A stretch of DNA of 49,908 nucleotides, taken from NCBI GenBank assembly GCA_020350445.1, contig CP070717.1:2461443-2511350 (forward strand), given 5' to 3'. The stretch is from Acidobacteriota bacterium (GTDB lineage: Bacteria; Acidobacteriota; UBA6911; RPQK01; JAPXNP01). The translations under genes and the position numbers were made by a program. The notes under the pieces were generated by a model. The model worked only from the letters and a program-made list of their open reading frames with translations. It was not told the DNA's origin and did no database searches. Of the stretch, positions 28,216 to 36,137 are shown in pieces; position 1 is the stretch's first letter, and the number at the start of each line of letters is the position of its first letter.

Positions 28216-28223
28216 ATTCTACA
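28216..28223 (-). promoter_or_regulatory. Putative -10 box (TGTAGAAT) of gltX, leaderless arrangement
   Basis: On the minus strand TGTAGAAT is followed by 7 nt and then the gltX ATG at 28208, so initiation at normal spacing would begin at or one base before the start codon. The 7 nt (AGGGCCG) contain an AGGG that is close for a ribosome site. No -35 hexamer is recognised. Confidence 0.37.
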
Positions 28224-28342
28224 ATGCTTCCTAGGATCGGTGGCTTCGACGTGGAGTCGCAAGTGCCTTCGATTCCCTCACAGAATGAACCCTACTCCGG
28301 ATTCTTTCGTCTGACCAGAAGTGAAGCTGGCAACATTTTGAG

Positions 28343-28370
28343 TTGATTCGACGGCCCTCTCGATTAGAAT
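28343..28370 (+). promoter_or_regulatory. Upstream promoter candidate of the barrel-protein gene
   Basis: TTGATT (28343-28348) and TAGAAT (28365-28370) are 16 nt apart. It lies 77 nt upstream of the second promoter and its -10 box has the same following bases (GG). Confidence 0.4.
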
Positions 28371-28417
28371 GGTGTCGTTTGAGAGGGATGCCGCTTAACA
28401 ACAGGAAAGCTAAGTCA

Positions 28418-28447
28418 TTGACGATACAATCGATTTGGACATAGAAT
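28418..28447 (+). promoter_or_regulatory. Proximal promoter of the barrel-protein gene
   Basis: TTGACG (28418-28423) and TAGAAT (28442-28447) are 18 nt apart. The predicted start near 28454 leaves a leader of about 33 nt. This is the best sigma-70-like promoter in the window. The remainder of the 278-nt divergent gltX region shows nothing else I can name. Confidence 0.55.
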
Positions 28448-28486
28448 GGTCTCATTCTTACAGATGTCCGTGGAATTGAACTTGCT

Positions 28487-30271
28487 ATGACAAGACGCTA
28501 TTTGCCAATCCTTCTGTTACCCGTCCTCGTATTCGCTCTGCAGGCAAATAGTGTCGCGAACTCCTCTTCCGGAAATCTGAGTGGACTTCTGCTCAATGAA
28601 GCGGGAAGGCCACTGGCCAACCTGGTCGTTTCTCTCCTGAGTTCGACGACATCCCAGTCCCTGCCGACATTGGCCCGGACAGACGCGCAGGGCAGGATTT
28701 TTCTGAAGGATCTCGCAGCCGGCACCTATCAGTTGATGGTAAAGAGTGCCCGGTACCGGAGTCCAGAACGACGGATGATAGAGATTCTCCCGAACCGGAC
28801 TGCCGTTGTCACCCTGATCCTGCAACAGGTTTTTGGAGTCGAAGAAGGGTTTGATGAGAACCTCGGGATCAAGGCGTTGCTGCGCGGCTCGCAGAGCCGG
28901 CGGCTGGTCTTCCGACACAACACCGACCCTCAGGATATCTTCTCTGGAGAAGATGGCCCCAAGCGGCTTTTCCAGGACGCTGTTTTCCAGGTTTATACGA
29001 ACAGCGGACTCGGCGGAAACTACTTCGTGTTTCCCGGTGACCCCTGGGGTGGAACATCCACCAACTTTGCCGTCGTTGATTCACTGGGTGGGAACTCTGA
29101 CTACGTTTTCGCAGGACAGTTGAATTCCGGTCAGGACTCCATCTGGAGACTGAGAAACGTGCTCCGCTTTGAAATGAGCGATCGGCATTCCCTCCATGTC
29201 TTCCTGGGCTATGGAAGGATCAGCTTCGATCAGCCAAGCTTGTCCCTGCTGGATAATCCAGGCTCCCTGAGAGATGAGCCCGGAGGGTTTACGTCAGCCA
29301 GCAGCAATTCCCAGTTGCTCAATCTGGGCTTCGAGGACCGTCACAAGCTCGGCTCCGCTGTCACCCTGACCTGGGGATTGGAGTTGGATCAATTTCGAGG
29401 ATTTGAGAAGAAGGCGTTTCTGAGTCCGTCCGCCGGCCTCGAAATCCGTCCGGCGGAAAAGACCCTTATCAAGCTCCAGATGGCGTCGAAGCGATCTACG
29501 ACCGGTAACACGCTTGCGCTGCCAGAGGGAGACCAGATCAGCTTGGCCAACCCGCTGCAGATTGCCCGCGTTGGTAACATCGTCAGCTACGGGACTGCCC
29601 GGCACTACCAGGCCCAGTTGACGCAGTATGTCGGCTCAGACAACCAACTGGAGTTCGCGCTCTTCGAAGATTCGATGTTCAGTGGTTCGGTCCCGATCGT
29701 AGCGGTCTGGGAAGTGAGCCGCCAGATGGATCTCCTGCGGCTGCAGAATCATGAGGCGTTCAGCCGCGGATATCGCTTCACCATGCGGCGAAAGCTGTCC
29801 CAGAATCTCAGCGCCGAGATATCGTTTGTTCGGGCACAGGCTCCTGGTGTCGACGGCAGTCTGGACAACCTGAACTTCTTTAATGAACGATCTCAGTTGG
29901 TGGAGCGACGTCGATTCAATGCGATTTCGACGCGGATTGATGCCTTTGTACCCAGGTCACAGACCCAGTTGACAGCATTGATCAAGGTCGTCCCATCCTC
30001 TAACCCGCTGATCCCGCTGGATCTGATGTCGGATGTTTACGAAACCGGCAATGAGGGTTTTAACCTTTTTGTGCGTCAGATCCTCCCTCTTCCGGATCAG
30101 TTCCTTGGGTTGCTCGGACTTGAGTTCCTGACTCCCGAGCGGATCGAGGCACTGATCGACATCCGAAACCTGCTCGGCCAGGATCTCGGTGATTTCCAGA
30201 CCTCGGATGGAACTATAAGACTCGTTCAGAACCCGCGATCGGTTCGCGGCGGCATCGCGTTCCGTTTTTGA
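28487..30271 (+). CDS. Outer-membrane barrel protein with CarboxypepD_reg-like domain (TonB-receptor-like)
   Basis: Protein of 594 residues. A signal peptide (about residues 4-21) is followed by a carboxypeptidase-regulatory-like beta domain (NLSGLLLNEAGRPLANLVVSL to LPNRTAVVTLILQQ, in about residues 24-115). The remaining 450 residues alternate short amphipathic strands and turns and finish RGGIAFRF, with the terminal Phe typical of outer-membrane barrels. This resembles the oar/CarboxypepD_reg TonB-receptor families of Acidobacteria. It is shorter than usual receptors (800-1100 residues) and I cannot see a clear plug domain, so it may be a reduced receptor or a different porin-like barrel. 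ExbB/ExbD genes lie 5 kb downstream. Confidence 0.7.
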   Translation: MTRRYLPILLLPVLVFALQANSVANSSSGNLSGLLLNEAGRPLANLVVSLLSSTTSQSLPTLARTDAQGRIFLKDLAAGTYQLMVKSARYRSPERRMIEILPNRTAVVTLILQQVFGVEEGFDENLGIKALLRGSQSRRLVFRHNTDPQDIFSGEDGPKRLFQDAVFQVYTNSGLGGNYFVFPGDPWGGTSTNFAVVDSLGGNSDYVFAGQLNSGQDSIWRLRNVLRFEMSDRHSLHVFLGYGRISFDQPSLSLLDNPGSLRDEPGGFTSASSNSQLLNLGFEDRHKLGSAVTLTWGLELDQFRGFEKKAFLSPSAGLEIRPAEKTLIKLQMASKRSTTGNTLALPEGDQISLANPLQIARVGNIVSYGTARHYQAQLTQYVGSDNQLEFALFEDSMFSGSVPIVAVWEVSRQMDLLRLQNHEAFSRGYRFTMRRKLSQNLSAEISFVRAQAPGVDGSLDNLNFFNERSQLVERRRFNAISTRIDAFVPRSQTQLTALIKVVPSSNPLIPLDLMSDVYETGNEGFNLFVRQILPLPDQFLGLLGLEFLTPERIEALIDIRNLLGQDLGDFQTSDGTIRLVQNPRSVRGGIAFRF

Positions 30272-30362
30272 CAATTCGGCTGACGGCATTCTCGGACAGA
30301 GCTTCTCAAATCCCTCTCAGATAGTGGTTGAATAGCCTTATTCGCCGTACCTCCAAGAATAT

Positions 30363-30413
30363 GGATTGGAATCCAGAATATTGGATCGGACTAAAAACTG
30401 AAGGATTGGATCG
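30363..30413 (+). promoter_or_regulatory. Cluster of ATTGGA boxes, candidate upstream activator sites
   Basis: GGATTGGAATCC (30363-30374) is a perfect palindrome with a GG centre. ATTGGATCG follows at 30380-30388 and again at 30405-30413. The cluster lies about 97-147 bp upstream of the predicted sigma-54 start, a normal enhancer distance for sigma-54 activators. The binding protein is inferred, possibly the regulator encoded at 33450. Confidence 0.45.
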
Positions 30414-30458
30414 CCCCGTAAATTCGGGCCTTTTCCGCCGGAATTGAATCGAAACCGG

Positions 30459-30472
30459 GGACCACCTGGTCC
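30459..30472 (+). repeat. Inverted repeat GGACCA-CC-TGGTCC
   Basis: Perfect 6-bp arms around CC, 10 bp upstream of the sigma-54 element. Candidate operator. Confidence 0.45.
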
Positions 30473-30482
30473 TCAGGAACGA

Positions 30483-30499
30483 TTGGCATTGAACGTGCT
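30483..30499 (+). promoter_or_regulatory. Sigma-54 (-24/-12) promoter of the kinase-regulator operon
   Basis: The 17-mer begins TTGGCATT and ends GTGCT, with GG at 30485-30486 and GC at 30497-30498. The 12-bp GG-to-GC spacing is exactly that of sigma-54 promoters (consensus TTGGCACG-N4-TTGCW). Predicted transcription start is near 30510, leaving a leader of about 82 nt. The downstream operon encodes a sigma-54 activator, which supports a functional, autoregulated promoter. Confidence 0.7.
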
Positions 30500-30515
30500 G
30501 TAAACAATATAGAGA

Positions 30516-30553
30516 GGAACTAGGTAGAGTTCCGTAGGGAGGTTGTCGCCTCC
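30516..30553 (+). repeat. Two consecutive stem-loops in the predicted kinase leader
   Basis: GGAACT/AGTTCC (30516-30533, 6-nt loop) and GGAGG/CCTCC (30538-30553, 6-nt loop) lie within the first 45 nt after the predicted sigma-54 start. No T-run follows, so they are not intrinsic terminators. They may affect mRNA stability or translation, or be protein sites on DNA. Confidence 0.45.
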
Positions 30554-30591
30554 GCGAATGTGTGTGTTGTTTGAGAGGTTTTGAGGCTGAG

Positions 30592-33435
30592 ATGGCGGCA
30601 TTTGCCCGCGTGAAGACAATTCTGCTGCTGGTGCTGGTCCCCGTTTCGGTCTATATCGGGGTCCTCAACCTGCTCGACCGGCTGGACTGGAAGACTCCAT
30701 CCGACGGCCTCGATCTGATCCAGACCGTCAACGGTGTCAAGGTTGCCCCGGGCGACTGGAGCCAGGTTTCCAGTGAGATTTCAGAAGGCGACCTTCTCGC
30801 TGATATCAACGGCATGGTCATCACGACCCTCGACGACTACTTCGAGGTCTTGGATGCGTTTGCCCAGGGATCAGAAGAGTCCTTTGTCGCTGACTACACA
30901 CTTAAGCGGGCGGGAAGCGATGAAGAACTGACACTGCCAGTCCGGCTGGAATTGAGACCGCAATTCTCAGCGTCTGATATCCCCCTGCTCGTCGTGGCAC
31001 TCGCATTTCTCGGGATCGGAGTCTTCGTCTACATCAGGAACGGCACCGCCCCGGGAGTCTTCCATTTCACGCTGCTTTGTGTTGTCGGCTTCATTTTGCT
31101 GGCCTATCGATTTTCCGGACGGGGGGATGGTTTCGACCAGGGAATCTACTGGATAACGGTCGGAACGATGCTTCTACTTCCACCATTGTTCCTCCATTTC
31201 TGCTCAGCCTTTCCCGCTCCGACATTCTGGGTTCGTGGAAGGGCGTACAGCCTGATCCTGGTCTACATCCCGGGGATTCTTCTCGGGATCGCCCATACCT
31301 TCTGGTTCATGGGACGCCTCAAGTTGATCGGGTTGCCAAGAACGCCCGAGATCGGGCATGTGTTTGACAAGGTGGAACTCGCCTATTTCGCCGGCTACCT
31401 CGCTCTTTCTGCGGTGATCTTGATTCGCTCAGGTGGGCGAGCCGAGGATCCGATTCACCGGAAGCAGATGCGGTGGATCAGTACCGGGACATTGCTGGGA
31501 CTCGTACCTTTTTGTCTCCTTTACGTCCTGCCCTATCTTTTGGGCTTACGGATCACGACCTGGATGGAAGGGAGCGTTCTGGCACTTGTTTTCGTGCCAC
31601 TCAGCTTTGGGTATGCTATCGCCAAGTTCCGCATCACCGATGTCGACCTGATCTTCAACCGTGGTATCGCTTACGTCCTGGCCAGTTCCACTCTACTGGC
31701 TTTCTACATTTCGGTCGCGGTGCTGATTACCCGCGCCCTCCAGGAATTCTCCCCCGGTTCGAGCTTCATCCTGCTGGCGGCATCCGCGCTGGCGGTTGCG
31801 GTGCTCTTTGCTCCATTGAAGGACAAGATCCAGGTACAGATCGACCGCCGGTTCTACAAGGATCGTTACGGGTACCGGCGTTCGCTGCTGGAGTTTGGCC
31901 AGACCCTGGGCTCTGAGATTCATCTGACCCGGCTGACTGAGAAGATCGCGGACCGCATCCAAAAAACACTGGATGTCTCGGCCGTGTCTATCTTCCTGCG
32001 TGAGGACGGCAATTCGGCCACGTTCCGGATGGAAACCGGGCTCAACCTCGATCGGGATACTCAAACAGTTTCGGTCCAACTCGAAGAGAAGGACTTGATC
32101 GACCTTGGCTACGGCGTAGGCTCCCTGGGTATCGATGCAGCGGGAAGCTCTTCCGTTCGGGCCCAGCTTTTCCGGTGGGGCATCCGGTATATCGAACCGC
32201 TTGCTGTACGTGGCAGGATTATTGGCTTCCTAGGTCTAAGCCGCAGAAAAAACGGCGATTTCCTGAGTACCGAAGACCTTGAAATGGTCGGCTCACTGGC
32301 CCGATATGCAGCCATCGCAGTGGACAATGCGCTCCTGTATCGATCCCTGGAAGCCAAGGCCAACGAACTCCTCCAGCTACGAATCTACAGCGAAAACGTT
32401 GTTGAGAGCATCCGACTGGGTGTGGCCGTCATTTCAGCAAACGGTGAGATCACCGTCTGGAACAGTGCGATGGAAGGCCTGACTGGTCTGGATCCCGCCG
32501 CTGCAATCGGAAAACGCATTCAGGACACCTTGCCGGAGAGCCTGCTCAGTGCACTACAGGAAATCGTCGACGGTCCAGACTGGCTGGTCAAAGGAGTGCG
32601 CCGGATTTTCAAAGCTCACCTCAGGACAAGCGACGACCAGACCCGCCTGATCAACATTACGCTCTCGCCATTCGTCTCTTACGAGAACATCAATACAGGC
32701 ACCTTGCTGGTAGCGGACGATATCACCGAAAAGACTCACTTGGAAAACCAGGTACAGCAGGCAGAGAAACTCAGTTCCATCGGACTGTTCGCAGCGGGCC
32801 TGGCTCATGAAGTCAATACTCCGCTGACAGGTATTTCGAGCTACTCACAGATGCTACTTGAGGAGACCCCGGCCAGCGATCCTCGACATGAACTGCTCTC
32901 CAAGATTGAAAGGCAGTCGTTCCGGGCTTCAGAGATCATCAACAACCTGCTGAACTTTGCCCGTTTCTCCGACTCCGACTTTCAGGAGGTCAACCTGAAC
33001 ACGCTGCTGATGGATACCCTCTCTCTGCTCGAACCTCAGTTGCGACGAAGCCAGATTGAGATCAAAACCGAATTCGACGCGACCCTTCCCAAGACTCGAG
33101 GAAATGGTGGAAAATTGCAGCAGGTCTTTATGAACCTGTTTCTGAATGCCCGCGACTCAATGGCAGAAGGCGGTTGTCTGAGTCTGCGAACCTTTCGTAG
33201 AAGAGCCGACTTGGTAGTCCAGATTCAGGATACTGGAATGGGCATCTCAAAAGAGGACATCAAACGGATCTACGACCCGTTTTTCACCACCAAAAACGTA
33301 GGCGAGGGGACGGGCCTGGGGCTATCTATCTCCTATGGTATTATTCAGGAGCATTCAGGTCGAATATCTGTGGAGAGCACGCCTGGGACAGGAACGACCT
33401 TCTCACTTTATTTGCCTATAACTCGAGTTAACTAG
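30592..33435 (+). CDS. Multi-domain sensor histidine kinase: PDZ-like, 7TM-like, GAF, PAS
   Basis: Protein of 947 residues from the ATG at 30592, with GAGG 5 nt upstream; a GTG at 30562 is less likely. Order: TM1 (about 6-24), a PDZ-like extracytoplasmic domain (EGDLLADINGMVITTLDDYF), a block of about seven membrane segments (about 133-385), a GAF domain (about 430-590), a PAS domain (VAVISANGEITVWNSAMEGL), HisKA with the phosphorylatable His in LAHEVNTPLTG, and a HATPase (FMNLFLNARDSM, DTGMGIS, GTGLGLSISYG). The signal is unknown. The partner regulator starts 14 nt downstream. A sigma-54 promoter precedes the gene. Confidence 0.92.
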   Translation: MAAFARVKTILLLVLVPVSVYIGVLNLLDRLDWKTPSDGLDLIQTVNGVKVAPGDWSQVSSEISEGDLLADINGMVITTLDDYFEVLDAFAQGSEESFVADYTLKRAGSDEELTLPVRLELRPQFSASDIPLLVVALAFLGIGVFVYIRNGTAPGVFHFTLLCVVGFILLAYRFSGRGDGFDQGIYWITVGTMLLLPPLFLHFCSAFPAPTFWVRGRAYSLILVYIPGILLGIAHTFWFMGRLKLIGLPRTPEIGHVFDKVELAYFAGYLALSAVILIRSGGRAEDPIHRKQMRWISTGTLLGLVPFCLLYVLPYLLGLRITTWMEGSVLALVFVPLSFGYAIAKFRITDVDLIFNRGIAYVLASSTLLAFYISVAVLITRALQEFSPGSSFILLAASALAVAVLFAPLKDKIQVQIDRRFYKDRYGYRRSLLEFGQTLGSEIHLTRLTEKIADRIQKTLDVSAVSIFLREDGNSATFRMETGLNLDRDTQTVSVQLEEKDLIDLGYGVGSLGIDAAGSSSVRAQLFRWGIRYIEPLAVRGRIIGFLGLSRRKNGDFLSTEDLEMVGSLARYAAIAVDNALLYRSLEAKANELLQLRIYSENVVESIRLGVAVISANGEITVWNSAMEGLTGLDPAAAIGKRIQDTLPESLLSALQEIVDGPDWLVKGVRRIFKAHLRTSDDQTRLINITLSPFVSYENINTGTLLVADDITEKTHLENQVQQAEKLSSIGLFAAGLAHEVNTPLTGISSYSQMLLEETPASDPRHELLSKIERQSFRASEIINNLLNFARFSDSDFQEVNLNTLLMDTLSLLEPQLRRSQIEIKTEFDATLPKTRGNGGKLQQVFMNLFLNARDSMAEGGCLSLRTFRRRADLVVQIQDTGMGISKEDIKRIYDPFFTTKNVGEGTGLGLSISYGIIQEHSGRISVESTPGTGTTFSLYLPITRVN

Positions 33436-33449
33436 GATCCAACTGTCTC

Positions 33450-34829
33450 ATGTCAACCCCTTCCATTTTGCTGATCGATGACGAAGAGATCATGCGCGAT
33501 GTCATCTCGAAGCTTCTCAAGAAAGAGGGCTTCAATGTACTGACCGCTGCCAACGGCACCGAAGGAATGGAAGTGTTGCAGGAAGAGGCCATCGACCTGG
33601 TTCTACTCGACCTCATGTTGCCAGGAAAGAGCGGCGCCGTACTTCTGCCCGAGATCCTCGACCTTGACCCCGACATCATTGTCATCATGATTTCGGCCTA
33701 TGCTTCGATTGAAAACGCCGTCGAAGCCACCAAGAAGGGCGCCTATGATTTCGTCACGAAGCCGTTCAAGAATGAGGAGTTAATCCACATCATTCGAAAT
33801 GGTCTCCGCCGGCGGAGCCTCGAACTCGAGAACCGGCGGCTCAGAGAGACCTTTGAGAAGCGCTTTGCCTTCCAGAACCTGATCGGTAAGAGCGAGGCCA
33901 TGCAGCGAACCTTCGACCTGATCAGCCATGTTGGCCCCAGCCGTTCTACGGTGTTGATTGAAGGGGAGAGCGGAACAGGCAAGGAATTGGTTGCCAAAGC
34001 GATTCATAACTGCAGCCCCCGATCGGACAAGCCCTTTGTCGCTCTTAACAGCGGCAGCATTCCCGCGGATCTGTTAGAAAGCGAGCTGTTTGGGCATGTC
34101 AAAGGAGCCTTCACGGGTGCGGTATCCACCAAGAAGGGCCTTTTCGAGATTGCTGACACAGGCACCGTCTTCCTCGATGAAATCGGCACACTCCCCATGC
34201 AGACCCAGGCGAAACTCCTGCGGGTCATCCAGGAAAGGGAGTTCCGGCGGGTGGGTGGTCTGGAGAATATCAGGGTCGATGTCCGGATCGTGGCGGCCAC
34301 GAATATTGATCTCAGAGAAGCGGTCGAAAGGGGTGAGTTCCGCGATGATCTCTACTATCGATTGAACGTGATCACGATCCATCTCCCTCCGTTGAGAGAG
34401 CGGAAGGACGATATCCCCCTGTTGGCCGAATACTTTCTAAACCGCTTCTGCGAAGCCGATGGCCGTGAGCCCTGTACGCTGGACCAGAATGCCCTCAAAC
34501 TCCTGATTGAGTACGACTGGCCAGGGAATGTACGTGAACTGGAAAACGCCATTGAACGAGCTGTTGTACTAGTACCTGAAGACGGGGTTATCACGCAGGC
34601 CATTTTCCCACGCGACATCCTCGATTCAACATCAGTCAGTCTCAGCCGGCTTGGACTCAGTGCCAACGGGGCCTCCCTTAAGGATCTCGTACTGGAATTC
34701 GAGAAAAACCTGATTATCACGGCCCTCAAAAAGGCCGAATGGAATCAGAAGAAAGCTGCCAGTATGCTCAAGGTGAATCCAACAACATTGAACGAGAAGC
34801 TGAAGCGTCTCAATATCTCGATCCCTTGA
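33450..34829 (+). CDS. Sigma-54-dependent response regulator (NtrC family)
   Basis: Protein of 459 residues. Receiver domain with IDDEE near residue 9 and the acceptor Asp in LVLLDLMLPGKSG near residue 52; AAA+ domain with Walker A GESGTGKE, the intact sigma-54 loop GAFTGA and the FLDEIGTLP Walker B; C-terminal Fis-type helix-turn-helix (WNQKKAASMLKVNPTTLNEK). It should activate sigma-54 promoters after phosphorylation by the kinase encoded 14 nt upstream. The sigma-54 element before that kinase makes positive autoregulation likely. Distinct from the NtrX-like regulator at 20223, which has GAYTGS. No terminator is seen after the stop. Confidence 0.94.
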   Translation: MSTPSILLIDDEEIMRDVISKLLKKEGFNVLTAANGTEGMEVLQEEAIDLVLLDLMLPGKSGAVLLPEILDLDPDIIVIMISAYASIENAVEATKKGAYDFVTKPFKNEELIHIIRNGLRRRSLELENRRLRETFEKRFAFQNLIGKSEAMQRTFDLISHVGPSRSTVLIEGESGTGKELVAKAIHNCSPRSDKPFVALNSGSIPADLLESELFGHVKGAFTGAVSTKKGLFEIADTGTVFLDEIGTLPMQTQAKLLRVIQEREFRRVGGLENIRVDVRIVAATNIDLREAVERGEFRDDLYYRLNVITIHLPPLRERKDDIPLLAEYFLNRFCEADGREPCTLDQNALKLLIEYDWPGNVRELENAIERAVVLVPEDGVITQAIFPRDILDSTSVSLSRLGLSANGASLKDLVLEFEKNLIITALKKAEWNQKKAASMLKVNPTTLNEKLKRLNISIP

Positions 34830-34893
34830 GAGCCTCTCGCACTTTGACCTGAAGACTTGAGGGAACCTTCCGCGCCTAAGCAGCGTCACTTCT

Positions 34894-34922
34894 TTGCAAT
34901 AGACGCAAGATTTCTGTAAATT
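34894..34922 (+). promoter_or_regulatory. Promoter candidate of the ExbB/ExbD operon
   Basis: TTGCAA (34894-34899) and TAAATT (34917-34922) with a 17-nt spacer, each four of six to consensus, the -10 box being preceded by TG. It would give a leader of about 120 nt. Nothing else was recognised in 34830-35051. Confidence 0.35.
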
Positions 34923-35051
34923 TGATCCTTTTAGAGGGCTAGCCCATCTATCCAACGAAGCGCGTGTCCGGGCATTTCGTCCGGTGTCGCCCGACGTTGT
35001 TTCGGATTGTACGTTTATTCAGTCTAAGTTGATCGACTGGAGGGTAATGAT

Positions 35052-35690
35052 TTGATAGTTGCACTCGGAGGACCTCTTTGGGAGTACTTCGGCCAGGGCG
35101 GCCCACTCATGTGGCCCCTGCTTGGCTGTTCCATTGCTGGTGTCATCTTCATCGTCGAACGAGCGATCGCCTACTACCGCGTCAAGGGAGACACGGCTGA
35201 GATCGTGAGCGAAGTCAGAGAGTCTCTGCTGCAGCACGAGCTGCGAAGATCCATTGAGATTTGTGAGAGCTTTGACCACCCCGTGGCGATCACGCTCAAG
35301 TCGGGCCTGCTTCGCTTTGGGAAGTCTCACGCTGAGATTGAGAAGGCGATGGAGAGTGTTGCGCTTCACGAGGTTTCAAAGCTGGAAAAAGGGCTGTGGA
35401 TCTTGGCCACTATCGCCAACATCGCCCCGCTTTTCGGGTTTACCGGAACGGTCACTGGTATGATCGGGTCCTTTGAAGCTCTCGCTGAGGTCGGACTCGG
35501 AAACCCCGAGGCTGTTGCCGGCGGAATCTCGGAGGCACTCATTACAACGGCAACCGGATTGCTTATCGCACTGCCTGTCCAGGCCGCCTACAATTACTTC
35601 AACAACCGTGTTTCCCAGTTTGCCTTGGACATGGAGATCAGTTCGTCGGTTCTGCTCGAGACCTTCAGTGAAATCGAGGTTGGGGAGTAA
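35052..35690 (+). CDS. exbB: MotA/TolQ/ExbB proton-channel family protein
   Basis: Protein of 212 residues with three membrane segments (about 17-40, 113-140, 160-182) in the ExbB/TolQ order. It has the conserved LFGFTGTVTGMI and EALITTATGLLIALP regions, the second holding the pore-lining Thr residues. With ExbD it uses the proton gradient to energise TonB- or TolA-type partners. The start is a TTG at 35052, 7 nt after a full GGAGGG ribosome site; the nearer ATG at 35047 encodes only two codons (ATG ATT TGA). First gene of a four-gene operon. ExbB and TolQ cannot be separated by sequence alone; no tolA or pal is nearby. Confidence 0.88.
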   Translation: MIVALGGPLWEYFGQGGPLMWPLLGCSIAGVIFIVERAIAYYRVKGDTAEIVSEVRESLLQHELRRSIEICESFDHPVAITLKSGLLRFGKSHAEIEKAMESVALHEVSKLEKGLWILATIANIAPLFGFTGTVTGMIGSFEALAEVGLGNPEAVAGGISEALITTATGLLIALPVQAAYNYFNNRVSQFALDMEISSSVLLETFSEIEVGE

Positions 35691-35692
35691 CA

Positions 35693-36130
35693 ATGAGACT
35701 GCGTGAGCAGGTCTGGACGATCAAGCCAACAGTTCCGACAGCCTCGATGGCTGATATCGCCTTCCTGCTGATCATCTTCTTCATGTTGACGACCTCCTAT
35801 TCTCCGGAAAAGACGAGTGTCATTCTTCCTGAGTCTCAAATCCGGGTCGAGGTTACGAAAGATCCCTCCATCATCGCCATCACAGAGGAGGGAAACATCG
35901 TCTTCACCTCGGGAGAAGAGACCTCGGTTCCCCTTGCGGGTCCCGACGAACTGGGCTTGATCGCGAAAGAGATCATTGAACTGGTGCCGGCAAAGGAATT
36001 CGTCGTCAAAGCGGATCGGAACGCGCGCTATGAGGCAGTCGATGGTGTCTTGGAGGCGCTGAGAACCAACGGAGTCAAGAGGATCGGGTTCTTGACCCGG
36101 GCCGAAGTGCAGAATTCGGAGAATCCTTGA
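35693..36130 (+). CDS. exbD: ExbD/TolR family biopolymer transport protein (first copy)
   Basis: Protein of 145 residues. A short cytoplasmic N-terminus is followed by the single membrane helix SMADIAFLLIIFFMLTTSY, with the conserved Asp that carries protons, and a periplasmic domain of about 100 residues ending VKRIGFLTRAEVQ. The start is 2 nt after the exbB stop. It forms the ExbB-ExbD motor. The helix region is almost identical at DNA level to that of the next gene, while the periplasmic parts differ, suggesting a heterodimer of two ExbD types. Confidence 0.9.
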   Translation: MRLREQVWTIKPTVPTASMADIAFLLIIFFMLTTSYSPEKTSVILPESQIRVEVTKDPSIIAITEEGNIVFTSGEETSVPLAGPDELGLIAKEIIELVPAKEFVVKADRNARYEAVDGVLEALRTNGVKRIGFLTRAEVQNSENP

Positions 36131-36137
36131 GACGACT

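Larger units (their letters stand above)
30272..30591 (+). other. 320-bp regulatory intergenic region before the kinase gene
   Basis: No gene is found here. It contains three ATTGGA boxes (30365, 30380, 30405), the palindrome GGATTGGAATCC at 30363-30374, a weak CCCG/CGGG hairpin followed by TTTT (about 30414-30434) that might terminate the upstream gene, the inverted repeat GGACCA/TGGTCC at 30459-30472, a sigma-54 element at 30483-30499, and two stem-loops at 30516-30553. Confidence 0.6.

Noticed and set aside
30412-30435. Terminator for the barrel-protein gene
   Set aside because: CCCG/CGGG with TTTT is only a 4-bp stem and lies about 140 nt after the stop; mentioned within the region note but not called as a terminator.
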